DNA of 64,000 nucleotides, taken from assembly GCA_023423405.1 (NCBI GenBank), contig JAFAFR010000032.1, positions 1 through 64,000 on the forward strand, in the 5' to 3' direction. The notes beneath the pieces were generated by a model, which was not told the DNA's origin, searched no databases, and saw only the letters and a program-made list of their open reading frames with translations. The first letter of the stretch is position 1, and each line of letters opens with the position of its first letter. The position numbers and the translations under genes are program-made. Shown piece by piece: positions 52,721-60,333 of the stretch. This DNA comes from Bacteroidota bacterium (GTDB taxonomy: Bacteria > Bacteroidota > Bacteroidia > Chitinophagales > Chitinophagaceae).

Positions 52721-54625
52721 ATGGAATATTTCGATCGTCTCCGCAAAGCGCTGGCCCTGGAGAAAGCAGCCGACCGCCAGAGTTGGCTGCAGCTCACGCG
52801 GGAAAGCACGGCAGCAGAACGCAGGGCCAACGGCAGCACCTGGTACCCTATTGCCATTCGCTCCGTTGAACCGGGACGCGGCGATTATCTCAGCATCGAA
52901 GTGGAAAGGACCACCCACCTGGAATTACCGCACCTTTTTCGCGCCGGCATGAAAGCCGCGCTCTTCTCCCAGCACGATGCCACGGAAGACAGGATGGAAG
53001 GTTCCATCACCTGGCTCAGCGGAAACCAACTTCGGCTATCCCTCACCGTTGACGAGCTGCCCGACTGGACCCGGCGGGGAAAACTGGGACTCGACCTGCT
53101 TTTTGACGAGAACAGTTACGAGGAAATGGAAAAGGCCTTGGAAGAAGCGGCCAAACGAATAGACCAAAAAGAAAGCGGCCGGCTGCTGCGCATACTCACG
53201 GGGCAGGAAGCTCCCCGTCCCCTGCCGGAAACAAAGGCCCCGGATATTCCCGCACTAAATGCTGCGCAATGCAGGGCCGTGGCGGCCATACGCGATATGC
53301 AGGACATCATCGTGCTGCACGGTCCGCCGGGCACGGGCAAAACCACCACCCTGGTGCAGGCCATCAAAATATCTGCAACAGAGGGACAGGTATTAGCAGT
53401 GGCGCCCAGCAACGCCGCGGTGGACCTGCTCAGTGAAAAATTAGCCGCGGCGGGACTCAAAGTAGTGCGCATTGGCAATCCCGCGCGCGTAGCGGAAAAA
53501 CAGCTGGCGCTTACCCTCGATCGCCAGATGGCGGCACATCCGCAAATGAAACAGGTACGCCAGTACAGGAAGCAGGCGGCCGAATACCGCAACCTTGCCC
53601 AACGCTATAAAAGGAATTTTGGTAAGGCGGAAAGAGACCAGCGCAAAGCGCTTTTCGACGAGGCCGCCAAACTCATGAAAGAAGTGCAGCAAACCGAGAA
53701 CCATATTGCAACCGACCTGCTCGATAAAGCGCAGGTGATCACCGCAACGCTGGTGGGCGCGGCGCATTATACGCTCGGCAAAAGAAGGTTTCATCGTGTG
53801 TTCATGGATGAGGCCGGGCAGGCGCTGGAGCCCGCAGCCTGGATCGCAGTATTGCGGGGCGATCAACTGGTGCTGGCCGGCGACCACCACCAACTGGCGC
53901 CCACCGTAAAATCGGAAGCCGCTGCAGCAGCAGGACTATCGCAAACCCTGTTGGAGAAAATGGCGGCCGCTTATCCCGAGCGTGTTTTCCTGCTCGACAC
54001 ACAATACCGCATGCACGAAACCATCATGGCATTCCCTTCGCGCCTGCTCTATGAAAACAAGCTGCAGGCCGCGCCACAGGTGGCAAAAACCTTGCTGTTC
54101 CCGGGCGACCAACCCTTTCTTTTCATAGATACCGCCGGCTGTGGTTTTGAAGAAAAAAAAGAAGGCACCGGCACCAGCAATCCCGAAGAAGCCGATCTGC
54201 TGATCCGTCACCTCGAAATCGTGCTGGAAAAAATACACGAACACCATGCGCCAGAAAACTTTCCATCCATCGGCATTGTATCGCCCTATCGTTTGCAGGT
54301 AGATTATTTGCAGGAAAAACTCGCGGAGAGAACGGCCTGGCGCGACTGGGGCGAAAAGCTGCAGGCCAATACCATCGATAGCTTCCAGGGACAGGAAAGG
54401 GACCTGATGTACATCAGCCTCACCCGCAGCAACGCGCGTTCAGAAATAGGATTTCTTTCCGATATCCGGCGCCTGAACGTGGCCATGACCCGCGCCCGTA
54501 AAAAACTGGTGGTCCTGGGCGACAGCGCCACCCTGGGACAACTGCCTTTTTTCAGCGACCTGTTGCATTATGCGCAAGAAACCGGCGGATATGACAGCGC
54601 CTGGAGCTATTTATATGCGGAGTAG
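52721..54625 (+). CDS. UPF1/IGHMBP2-type SF1 helicase
   Basis: From MEYFDRLRKA at 52721 (634 aa) the protein has an N-terminal OB-like/1B domain and a two-lobe SF1B helicase core. Motifs are Walker A LHGPPGTGKTTTLV (near residue 203), Walker B VFMDEAGQALEP, motif III GDHHQLAPTV, motif IV QYRMHETIMAFPS, and the terminal motifs SFQGQERD and VAMTRAR. It should unwind DNA or RNA 5'-3'; in Bacteroidota such proteins are widespread and their job is not settled. The frame opens earlier at 52646 but the added residues resemble translated spacer. Confidence 0.9.
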   Translation: MEYFDRLRKALALEKAADRQSWLQLTRESTAAERRANGSTWYPIAIRSVEPGRGDYLSIEVERTTHLELPHLFRAGMKAALFSQHDATEDRMEGSITWLSGNQLRLSLTVDELPDWTRRGKLGLDLLFDENSYEEMEKALEEAAKRIDQKESGRLLRILTGQEAPRPLPETKAPDIPALNAAQCRAVAAIRDMQDIIVLHGPPGTGKTTTLVQAIKISATEGQVLAVAPSNAAVDLLSEKLAAAGLKVVRIGNPARVAEKQLALTLDRQMAAHPQMKQVRQYRKQAAEYRNLAQRYKRNFGKAERDQRKALFDEAAKLMKEVQQTENHIATDLLDKAQVITATLVGAAHYTLGKRRFHRVFMDEAGQALEPAAWIAVLRGDQLVLAGDHHQLAPTVKSEAAAAAGLSQTLLEKMAAAYPERVFLLDTQYRMHETIMAFPSRLLYENKLQAAPQVAKTLLFPGDQPFLFIDTAGCGFEEKKEGTGTSNPEEADLLIRHLEIVLEKIHEHHAPENFPSIGIVSPYRLQVDYLQEKLAERTAWRDWGEKLQANTIDSFQGQERDLMYISLTRSNARSEIGFLSDIRRLNVAMTRARKKLVVLGDSATLGQLPFFSDLLHYAQETGGYDSAWSYLYAE

Positions 54626-54675
54626 CACAATTTTTTTGCCTCTTTGGGGTTATTAGGATATTAAATGTAATCCCT

Positions 54676-54876
54676 ATGTCAACGATCCGCACCCTATTGC
54701 TGGCCGCGATCCGCAATGCCCTGCTCGTTTGGGGCGTGCTCCAGCTCAGCCTTTGTTTGATCCTCGGTCGGGAAAACAGCCAGTCGCTTCTCCTCGCCTA
54801 TTGCTTTGGAGCCGGACTGATCCTCCTGCATTTTGCAGTGAGAGCTTCCAGAAAACAGGTATTCAGGATTTCCTGA
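54676..54876 (+). CDS. Small hypothetical membrane protein
   Basis: The 66-aa protein has two hydrophobic segments (about residues 15-30 and 36-55) with basic ends. No family known. It is followed 32 bases later by a two-way terminator, consistent with a real short gene. Confidence 0.5.
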   Translation: MSTIRTLLLAAIRNALLVWGVLQLSLCLILGRENSQSLLLAYCFGAGLILLHFAVRASRKQVFRIS

Positions 54877-54908
54877 GCGCCCATCATACATCCCACCGTA
54901 CCCAATGA

Positions 54909-54932
54909 AAAAACCGGCAGTGGCCGGTTTTT
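54909..54932. terminator. Two-way terminator
   Basis: AAAAACCGGC and GCCGGTTTTT are exact inverted repeats around AGTG, with A/T runs on both sides. It separates the converging 66-aa gene and the broken gene at 54945, and can stop either. Confidence 0.85.
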
Positions 54933-54944
54933 ATTTTTTGTTTC

Positions 54945-55298
54945 TCAGGCTCCCTGTTTGTCCTTCATGCCCTTCATTTTTTTCTCTACCAGTTCCTTGT
55001 ATTTTGTTTGCTGTTCGGGAGTCAGGAATTCATTGAGCTTCCCTTCTTTCTCTTTCATCAGTTACATTTTCTGGTCCTTCTGTTGTTCCTTGCTGAGAGA
55101 AGCATCGGATTTAATCGATTCAAATTTGCCGTCGTATTCGGTGCTGAGTGCATCGTATTTAGCTACCTGGTCAGGTGTCAATTTCAATTCTTCTTTTACT
55201 TTTTTGTTCCAGGCAGCCTTGTCCATTTTATGATCCTGGGCAAAAACGCCCATGGTGAGGCATCCCAGGAATAAACTTAATACCAGTAACTTTTTCAT
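54945..55298 (-). pseudogene. Small exported protein broken by one in-frame stop
   Basis: From MKKLLVLSLF at 55298 the frame encodes a signal peptide (LTMGVFAQ) and a helical, Lys/Glu-rich region up to ...EQQKDQKM, where TAA at 55064-55062 stops it at 78 aa. The same frame continues for another 38 codons to TGA at 54945 with the same character (MKEKEGKLNEFLTPEQQTKY). A repeat of the LTPxQ motif occurs on both sides (LTPDQVAKYDAL, LTPEQQTKYKEL), so the 117-codon frame is one gene interrupted by a single base change or a sequencing error. Similar small LTPEQ proteins (Spy/CpxP-like) are common in Bacteroidota; this likeness is a guess. Confidence 0.75.
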
Positions 55299-55391
55299 GA
55301 TTAAAAGATTTGATGAAAGGATGGGTTAACAACACAATAAAAATGTGGCCAAAATGGTGCCAGAATATTTTAAGGAACGGCGCAGGGGCAT

Positions 55392-55399
55392 TAAATTTG
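55392..55399 (+). promoter_or_regulatory. -7 box (TAAATTTG) for the lipoprotein at 55422
   Basis: TAAATTTG is an exact match to TAnnTTTG, 22 bases before the ATG. A run of T about 24 bases upstream may serve as a weak -33 element. Confidence 0.5.
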
Positions 55400-55421
55400 T
55401 GCAAATCCTTATCATAAGAAA

Positions 55422-56093
55422 ATGAGAAAAATCAGTGTTACCCTAAGCCTTCTTGTTACCCTTATTGGTTTCAGCGCCTGCCAGAAAGAAGTAAGTTTCG
55501 AAACGCCCGGCGCCAGTCCCACCAACCCGGCCCAGCCTACGGATCCCAATGCGCCCGCCAACCCCGATGAACCGGCAGTGGGCGGCGGCAGTTTGCCCGG
55601 CACCTATGACCTGATTGACGTGGCGGCCAAGGGCTATTCCAGGAGCGTTACAATGATTGGAGGCATAACAAGTACCAGTACCGTGTTCCTCGACTATCGC
55701 TCCATCGACAATGCAGGCACTTATGTATTTACAGATAAGACCCTTACTGTCACCGGTCAGGCTTATCGCATAGACGCCATGCAAAAAATGGAAACCAGCA
55801 TTACCGGCCTTCCCAAGCAGGAGAGTGAAATACCGGCACAGGCAAGTTATGGCCCAATGGATGCCACCGCCAGCTACGAATTAAAGGGGCAGGACTCTAT
55901 GGTCGCCCACAGCACTATTATGGCCATGCCGGGCGGAGGCCTGGTCAGCAACCCCGAGCCGGGCGCTTTCAAATACTATTTTAAAGGAGATACGCTTTTC
56001 CTGGTATGTCGTCCCTACAAAGCCTTTTCAGAAAACGGCATTCAATCCACCATTGATCTCACCGGCACCATCCGACTGAAAAAGAAAAGCTAA
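55422..56093 (+). CDS. Hypothetical lipoprotein
   Basis: The 223-aa protein has a lipobox (GFSAC, Cys20), then a Pro/Asn/Asp-rich linker (about 30-55), then a beta-rich domain of about 165 residues beginning GSLPGTYDLIDVAAKGYS. The end (IQSTIDLTGTIRLKKK) resembles lipocalin-like domains of Bacteroidota, but I cannot name the family. It is followed by a terminator at 56125-56150 and so appears to be a single-gene unit. Confidence 0.75.
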   Translation: MRKISVTLSLLVTLIGFSACQKEVSFETPGASPTNPAQPTDPNAPANPDEPAVGGGSLPGTYDLIDVAAKGYSRSVTMIGGITSTSTVFLDYRSIDNAGTYVFTDKTLTVTGQAYRIDAMQKMETSITGLPKQESEIPAQASYGPMDATASYELKGQDSMVAHSTIMAMPGGGLVSNPEPGAFKYYFKGDTLFLVCRPYKAFSENGIQSTIDLTGTIRLKKKS

Positions 56094-56124
56094 CCCCCTA
56101 TTGCAATAAGACTTTTACCTGCAG

Positions 56125-56150
56125 AGCCGCCCGGAAAGGGTGGCTTTTTT
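56125..56150 (+). terminator. Terminator after the lipoprotein gene
   Basis: AGCCGCCC (56125-56132) pairs with GGGTGGCT (56138-56145), one pair being G-U, around GGAAA, followed by TTTTTT. Confidence 0.75.
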
Positions 56151-56279
56151 GCGCGGGAATTCCGGAGAACGGGTGCCGGTGCCTACTGTCAGACGGAGGG
56201 GCCGGGCGCCTGCCGGCACGCGGAATGGCCCCGGCCTGGAGCCGACTGTGAAAGCTCCATGAAAGCACCATACTCCGTG

Positions 56280-56381
56280 AATCTTCCATATATTCTCCGT
56301 AGTTTCTCCATATATCTTTCGTTTATTACGGAAGGTTTACGGATAATAATTGAAGTAATAACGGAGAATATACGGAAGATT
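56280..56381. repeat. AT-rich imperfect inverted repeat, 21-base arms
   Basis: Left arm 56280-56300 (AATCTTCCATATATTCTCCG then T) and right arm 56361-56381 match as inverted copies at 20 of 21 positions with 60 bases between. The left side also holds two tandem copies of a 22-23-base unit (CCGT...CCATATAT, at 56276 and 56298). It is more AT-rich than its surroundings. Confidence 0.75.
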
Positions 56382-56443
56382 ATGCTTTGCAGATGCTGTG
56401 AATATGCTCTCGTGGAATGGTACTATATCTACGGCAAGGCAGC

Positions 56444-56467
56444 AAAAAAGCCACCCCTTCGGGTGGC
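56444..56467 (-). terminator. Terminator after the gene at 56487
   Basis: On the minus strand GCCACCC, loop GAAG, GGGTGGC form a 7-bp stem followed by TTTTTT. It starts 20 bases beyond the stop. Confidence 0.8.
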
Positions 56468-56486
56468 CCGGCGATAACGCTGCGAA

Positions 56487-56984
56487 TCAGTGGTGTCTGC
56501 GCTGGTGGCGAACCGGTTCATTATCGCAGTAACGGCGGTCGCGTTCAGGATGGCGGGGAGCGGGACGGCCACGGTCAACATATACCGGCGCACGACGCGG
56601 CGCATCCCGCAATACCAACTGCTTTTTGCCATAGCCACGATAAGAAGCATAGTGCACGCGATAATAATCGTTGCGCAACCAGGGATTGGGATCGTTGACC
56701 ACCACCTTGTAACCGCGGTAAAGATCAAAATGACCGTAGTGTTGCGGCAGGCTGGCAGCAAAGATCCAGCGGCCACGGTCGAGGTATACAAACTGCCGCT
56801 GCGGAATATGATAGTACACGTTGATGTCGGGCAGGTAATAATATTCCGCATAGTCATAACCGGCAGGTCCCCAGGCAGGCTGACTGCCTATATTAACGTG
56901 CAGGCCTACCCGAACCTGGGCCTGGCTGCTGCCGGCAACGATCATCAAACCAAAAACGGCGAAGGGTAAGAGTAGCTTTTTCAT
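56487..56984 (-). CDS. Hypothetical exported Tyr/Arg-rich protein
   Basis: The 165-aa protein has a signal peptide (ending GSSQAQ). A middle part rich in Tyr and aromatic residues (YDYAEYYYLPDINVYYHIPQ) is followed by a basic Arg/His/Pro tail (PRRAPVYVDRGRPAPRHPER). The YYYLPDIxVYYxIPxxQFVY pattern is shared by many small exported Bacteroidota proteins with no known function. It forms a one-gene unit with its own terminator. Confidence 0.75.
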   Translation of the reverse strand: MKKLLLPFAVFGLMIVAGSSQAQVRVGLHVNIGSQPAWGPAGYDYAEYYYLPDINVYYHIPQRQFVYLDRGRWIFAASLPQHYGHFDLYRGYKVVVNDPNPWLRNDYYRVHYASYRGYGKKQLVLRDAPRRAPVYVDRGRPAPRHPERDRRYCDNEPVRHQRRHH

Positions 56985-57120
56985 ATGCGTTCTTTACTAC
57001 ATGGACTCCTCAATTCCTACGCAGTTAAAAAGGTAATTGTTAGAATTTCCTTAATTGAAAAAAGAAAAAATCTGAAAGCAGAAAGCCCCCCGGAAAAGCA
57101 GGGCGACCCCATAAGCAAAT

Positions 57121-57504
57121 TCAGCAAACCAGGGTGCGGAATAATTTTTCCAGGGTCTCTTCCAGGTTGTCGCTGTAACCCACATGCACTTTGGAAGGTT
57201 GTATGATGGTGCTGCGCGTAGCCGTGAGCCAGCGGAACCGCGATGCATGATCGAGCCGGCCAATGGGGCCACTGTCGGCTGTACCCAGCGCTATCTTTTC
57301 AAAAGCAGCCAAATGACAATGCAGGGCTTCGATATCGGTGTCGGGCGAAAACCGGAGCAGCCTGTCCATATCCAGCAGCATGCGCACGCCCAGGAAGGCG
57401 GGGCGTTTGCAGAAAAGAATGATCCCGGTATTGAGAAATTCTTCCCGCTCCACTTTTGGTACAAAGCGGATCACGGCATATTCATATAAGTGCTTTCCGG
57501 GCAT
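57121..57504 (-). CDS. DUF3037 protein paired with HipA_2 kinase
   Basis: The 127-aa protein (start MPGKHLYEYAVIRF at 57504; longer frames lie in the HipA gene) matches DUF3037 by its opening EYAVIRFVPKVEREEFLNTG and GIILFCKRPAFLGVRM. Its start overlaps the HipA_2 gene end by 23 bases, so the two are co-translated. This pairing occurs in many genomes, but its role is unknown. Confidence 0.8.
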   Translation of the reverse strand: MPGKHLYEYAVIRFVPKVEREEFLNTGIILFCKRPAFLGVRMLLDMDRLLRFSPDTDIEALHCHLAAFEKIALGTADSGPIGRLDHASRFRWLTATRSTIIQPSKVHVGYSDNLEETLEKLFRTLVC

Positions 57505-58279
57505 GGTTGGCTTCTTGGGTGAAAATTGCTGATGCTTCCAGCCGCTCCAGCAGGAAAGCGGCATAAATCTTCCTGATCTCTTCCGCAGTGGCGCCGGGCT
57601 GGTAGGTCAGCAACCATTCTTCGGGTATCCATTGCAGTAAGGCCAGTATCTTTTCCGGCTGCAGCACTTCTTTCATGTATTGTTCCGCCGCTTCCATATC
57701 ACCTGCAAAAGGCAAAAGCACATGGTCTTTGATGGCGGTAAAAGGCTTTTTTACCTGGTCGCGCCACTGTTCCCAGTTGTGGTGAAAATAAAGCGAGGCG
57801 CCGTGGTCGATCAGCCAGAGCTCACGGTTCCAGTTGAGCATATTGGTATTGCGCGGGGTGCGGTCCACGTTCATGATGTAGGCATCGAGCCATACGATCC
57901 GCGCCGCCAGCGTGGGATCAACCGTTGCCGTCACGGGATCGAAAGCGAGGCTGCCGCTGAGATAATGGAGGCCCAGGTTCAGACCAATGCTGGCCTTGAG
58001 CAGGTCCTGGATCTCTTCGTCGGGTTCGGTACGGCCATACCCTTCATCGAGCCGCGCAAAAACAATCTCGGGCACTTTGAAACCAGCCAGCCGCGCCAGT
58101 TCACCACCGATCAGCTCCGCCACCAGGGCCTTCACACCCTGGCCGGCGCCGCGGAATTTCAGCACATAGAGAAACCCATCGTCGGCTTCGGTAATGGCTG
58201 GCAGCGAACCGCCTTCGCGCAGCGGCGTTACGTAGCGGGTGACCGACACCTCACGGATGGGACTAAGCGATGATTGCAT
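57482..58279 (-). CDS. HipA_2-type kinase-like protein
   Basis: The 265-aa protein has the HipA fold: a nucleotide-binding region LYVLKFRGAGQG with Lys, catalytic loop MNVDRTPRNTNMLNW (with NxDRxxxNxN), and LIDHGASLYF, the DFG equivalent. Typical HipA toxins are about 440 aa with an N-terminal HipA_N domain and a HipB partner; both are absent here. The partner is DUF3037. The protein may phosphorylate a target, but neither target nor toxicity is known. Confidence 0.82.
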   Translation of the reverse strand: MQSSLSPIREVSVTRYVTPLREGGSLPAITEADDGFLYVLKFRGAGQGVKALVAELIGGELARLAGFKVPEIVFARLDEGYGRTEPDEEIQDLLKASIGLNLGLHYLSGSLAFDPVTATVDPTLAARIVWLDAYIMNVDRTPRNTNMLNWNRELWLIDHGASLYFHHNWEQWRDQVKKPFTAIKDHVLLPFAGDMEAAEQYMKEVLQPEKILALLQWIPEEWLLTYQPGATAEEIRKIYAAFLLERLEASAIFTQEANHARKALI

Positions 58280-58585
58280 TGGTGCAGCAAGCTACGGAAA
58301 GGAATGCAAAAACCCATAGCGCTGGTTACCAGCCACTTAAGCGGAGCACTAAAATCCGGCCCCATCTTTGCGGTCATAATGGCATAGTATATTTCCCAAG
58401 TATTATACCCTATGAGGATCCGGAAAAGGTGATTAGTTTTGTCGCTGTTCTAATACAGGGCATCTACCCGGACAATTGAAAAACCTGTTTGTCCGACGCC
58501 GGCTGGATGTTCTTCTCCCAATATTCTTTGCAAAAAACTTGTTGATCTAATCCACTACCTGGTTCGGCATTGTACCATTTTAAAA
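58280..58585. other. Intergenic stretch of 306 bases, no gene seen
   Basis: I see no supported gene, terminator or repeat here. A 69-codon frame (58270-58479) on the plus strand starts inside the divergent HipA gene and has no family resemblance. The stretch should contain promoters for both flanking genes, which diverge. Confidence 0.6.
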
Positions 58586-59257
58586 ATGAAAACAATGTAC
58601 AGGTCACAAGTCATTCGCATACTACTGGTATGTCATCTGTTCCTGTTTTTTTCTGCTTCTGCCGGAACGCATACTGCGCCCGTCAGCCAGCACAGCCTTA
58701 AAACCTCGCGGGTTGAGGCCGAGAAAAAAGCAGCACCTGAATTTGTACAGTCTTATCTCCGCAGCAATGAAGAAACGCTGAAGCTGATCCGTCAAAAAAG
58801 CCGGTCCACTTTCCGCATGATGGAAAAAGTACTGCGTAAGTATAATCTTCCCGTTGAACTCAAATACCTGGCCGTGGTAGAGTCAGAGCTCAAAAACACC
58901 GCCCTCTCTCCGGTGGGTGCTGCCGGCACCTGGCAACTGATGCCCGAAACTGCACGCGTGCTGGGATTACACGTAAGCGACAGTGTTGACGAGCGTCTGA
59001 ACCCCCACCTCAGCACCAAAGCGGCATCGCTTTACCTGCGCGATCTTTACCGGGAGTTCGACAACTGGCTGCTGGTATTGGCTGCTTACAATTGTGGCCC
59101 CGGCCCTGTGTACAAAGCCATTCGCTTATCAGGCAGCCGCGACTTCTGGGAGCTCCAGCAATACCTCCCCGCCGAGAGCCGCGGCCACGTGAAAAAATAC
59201 ATCGCTACGCACCAGTATTTTGAAGGAACAGATTCCGGTTTCCTGGCAGCGCGTTGA
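58586..59257 (+). CDS. Lytic transglycosylase (SLT domain, MltD-like)
   Basis: The 223-aa protein has a signal peptide (LFLFFSASAG) and one SLT domain. Catalytic Glu99 is in LAVVESELKNTALSPVGAAG, TWQLMPETARVLGL is the family block and AAYNCGPGPVYKAI is the third motif. It cleaves peptidoglycan to anhydro-muropeptides in the periplasm, which could feed the murQ pathway seen at 11526. It lacks LysM repeats. An internal Met at residue 4 is possible. Confidence 0.92.
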   Translation: MKTMYRSQVIRILLVCHLFLFFSASAGTHTAPVSQHSLKTSRVEAEKKAAPEFVQSYLRSNEETLKLIRQKSRSTFRMMEKVLRKYNLPVELKYLAVVESELKNTALSPVGAAGTWQLMPETARVLGLHVSDSVDERLNPHLSTKAASLYLRDLYREFDNWLLVLAAYNCGPGPVYKAIRLSGSRDFWELQQYLPAESRGHVKKYIATHQYFEGTDSGFLAAR

Positions 59258-59293
59258 GACGCGGCGCCGGCAGCGGTTGTCTAACGCCCTGCA

Positions 59294-60304
59294 TTAAACG
59301 CCGTTCTTTTCCAGCAGCGTTTTCCAGCAATGCAGCCAGTCGATCATGCGACTCGTGTATCCATATTCGTTATCGAACCAGGCGATCAGTTTTACCTGCC
59401 GCCCCACCACCGCAGTGAGTGAGCCGTCGATCAGCGCAGAATGGGTATTGCCTTTGATATCGGCAGACACCAACTGGTCTTCCGTATAACCGAGAATGCC
59501 TTTGTACTCGCTCTCCGCGGCTGTTTTGAAAAGATGGTTGATGGTAGAAGCAGGTGTTTCCGTTTTGAGCACGGCCGTTACATCGGTCAGCGCACCGTTG
59601 GTAACGGGCACCCTGATGGACAGCGCCGACATTTTGCCGGCCAGTGGAAAGAGGCGTTCCAGTGAACTTACCAGGTCGATCTCCACGGGGATGATGGACT
59701 CTGCTGCCGCGCGGCCTCTCCGAAACTGTGCATGCGCGGTATCTACCAGTTCCTGCCGCGATGTATAGGAATGCAGGATGTTAAACTGGATGGATTCAAT
59801 ACCGATGGATTGCAGCAGGTAGATGATATGGGTGCAGCAGTTGGTCATGCAACCGCCGGGCGATACGATGTTGGTTTCAGCCGTCAGCAGGTGCTGGTTG
59901 AAACCGTAGATCAGTAGTGGGATATCGGGAGAGCCCGTGGTGGACAGCAACACCCTCTTCGCACCCGACTGCAGGTGCAACTGCGCACCGGCCTGTGAAT
60001 GAAAACGGCCGGAGCATTCCAGCACCACATCGATATCCAGGGCGCCCCAGTTGATTTGCGAAGGATCGGAGGACTGGAAAACCTTCACCGTTCGGGCGCT
60101 GCTGCAAATGCTTCCATTCTCGAGGTGAAGGGGAGCCGGAAAAGGGCCGAACAGGGAATCGTATTTCAGCAGGTAGAGCAGGTTCTCCGCCGGCATGATG
60201 TCATTCACCGCAACCAGTTCCATTCCCGGCTCCAGTAGCAATCTTCTGAACAGGAGCCTTCCGATCCTGCCCATGCCATTGATGGCTATTCGCATGCGTT
60301 TCAA
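59294..60304 (-). CDS. Divergent type-I glyceraldehyde-3-phosphate dehydrogenase paralogue
   Basis: The 336-aa protein has the GAPDH Rossmann start (RIAINGMGRIGRLLFRRLL), NAD region VNDIM, and C-terminal WFDNEYGYTSRM. The catalytic loop, normally SNASCTTNCLAP, is SPGGCMTNCCTH, keeping the Cys but changing its surroundings. The catalytic His is retained in HSYTSRQELVD. It may be a catabolic GAPDH variant or an erythrose-4-phosphate dehydrogenase-like enzyme. No glycolytic genes are adjacent. The start may be the Met at 60295. Confidence 0.8.
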   Translation of the reverse strand: MKRMRIAINGMGRIGRLLFRRLLLEPGMELVAVNDIMPAENLLYLLKYDSLFGPFPAPLHLENGSICSSARTVKVFQSSDPSQINWGALDIDVVLECSGRFHSQAGAQLHLQSGAKRVLLSTTGSPDIPLLIYGFNQHLLTAETNIVSPGGCMTNCCTHIIYLLQSIGIESIQFNILHSYTSRQELVDTAHAQFRRGRAAAESIIPVEIDLVSSLERLFPLAGKMSALSIRVPVTNGALTDVTAVLKTETPASTINHLFKTAAESEYKGILGYTEDQLVSADIKGNTHSALIDGSLTAVVGRQVKLIAWFDNEYGYTSRMIDWLHCWKTLLEKNGV

Positions 60305-60333
60305 TTTGCCCGCAAATATCCGTAAGCTTCGGC

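Larger units (their letters stand above)
56094..56486. other. Non-coding stretch of 393 bases with two terminators and an inverted repeat
   Basis: This gap holds no gene I can support. It contains the terminator of the lipoprotein gene, an AT-rich inverted repeat at 56280-56381, and the terminator of the minus-strand gene at 56487. The rest (56150-56270) is GC-rich and shows nothing I recognise. Confidence 0.7.

Noticed and set aside
55062..55064. Recoding of the in-frame stop in the small gene
   Set aside because: The stop is TAA, not the TGA used for selenocysteine; no supporting element nearby, so mutation or error is simpler.
57482..58279. HipA/HipB toxin-antitoxin system
   Set aside because: No HipB-like DNA-binding gene is present and the kinase lacks the HipA_N domain.
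58270..58479. 69-aa plus-strand frame between HipA_2 and the lytic transglycosylase
   Set aside because: Starts inside another gene, no family resemblance, no promoter or terminator fit.
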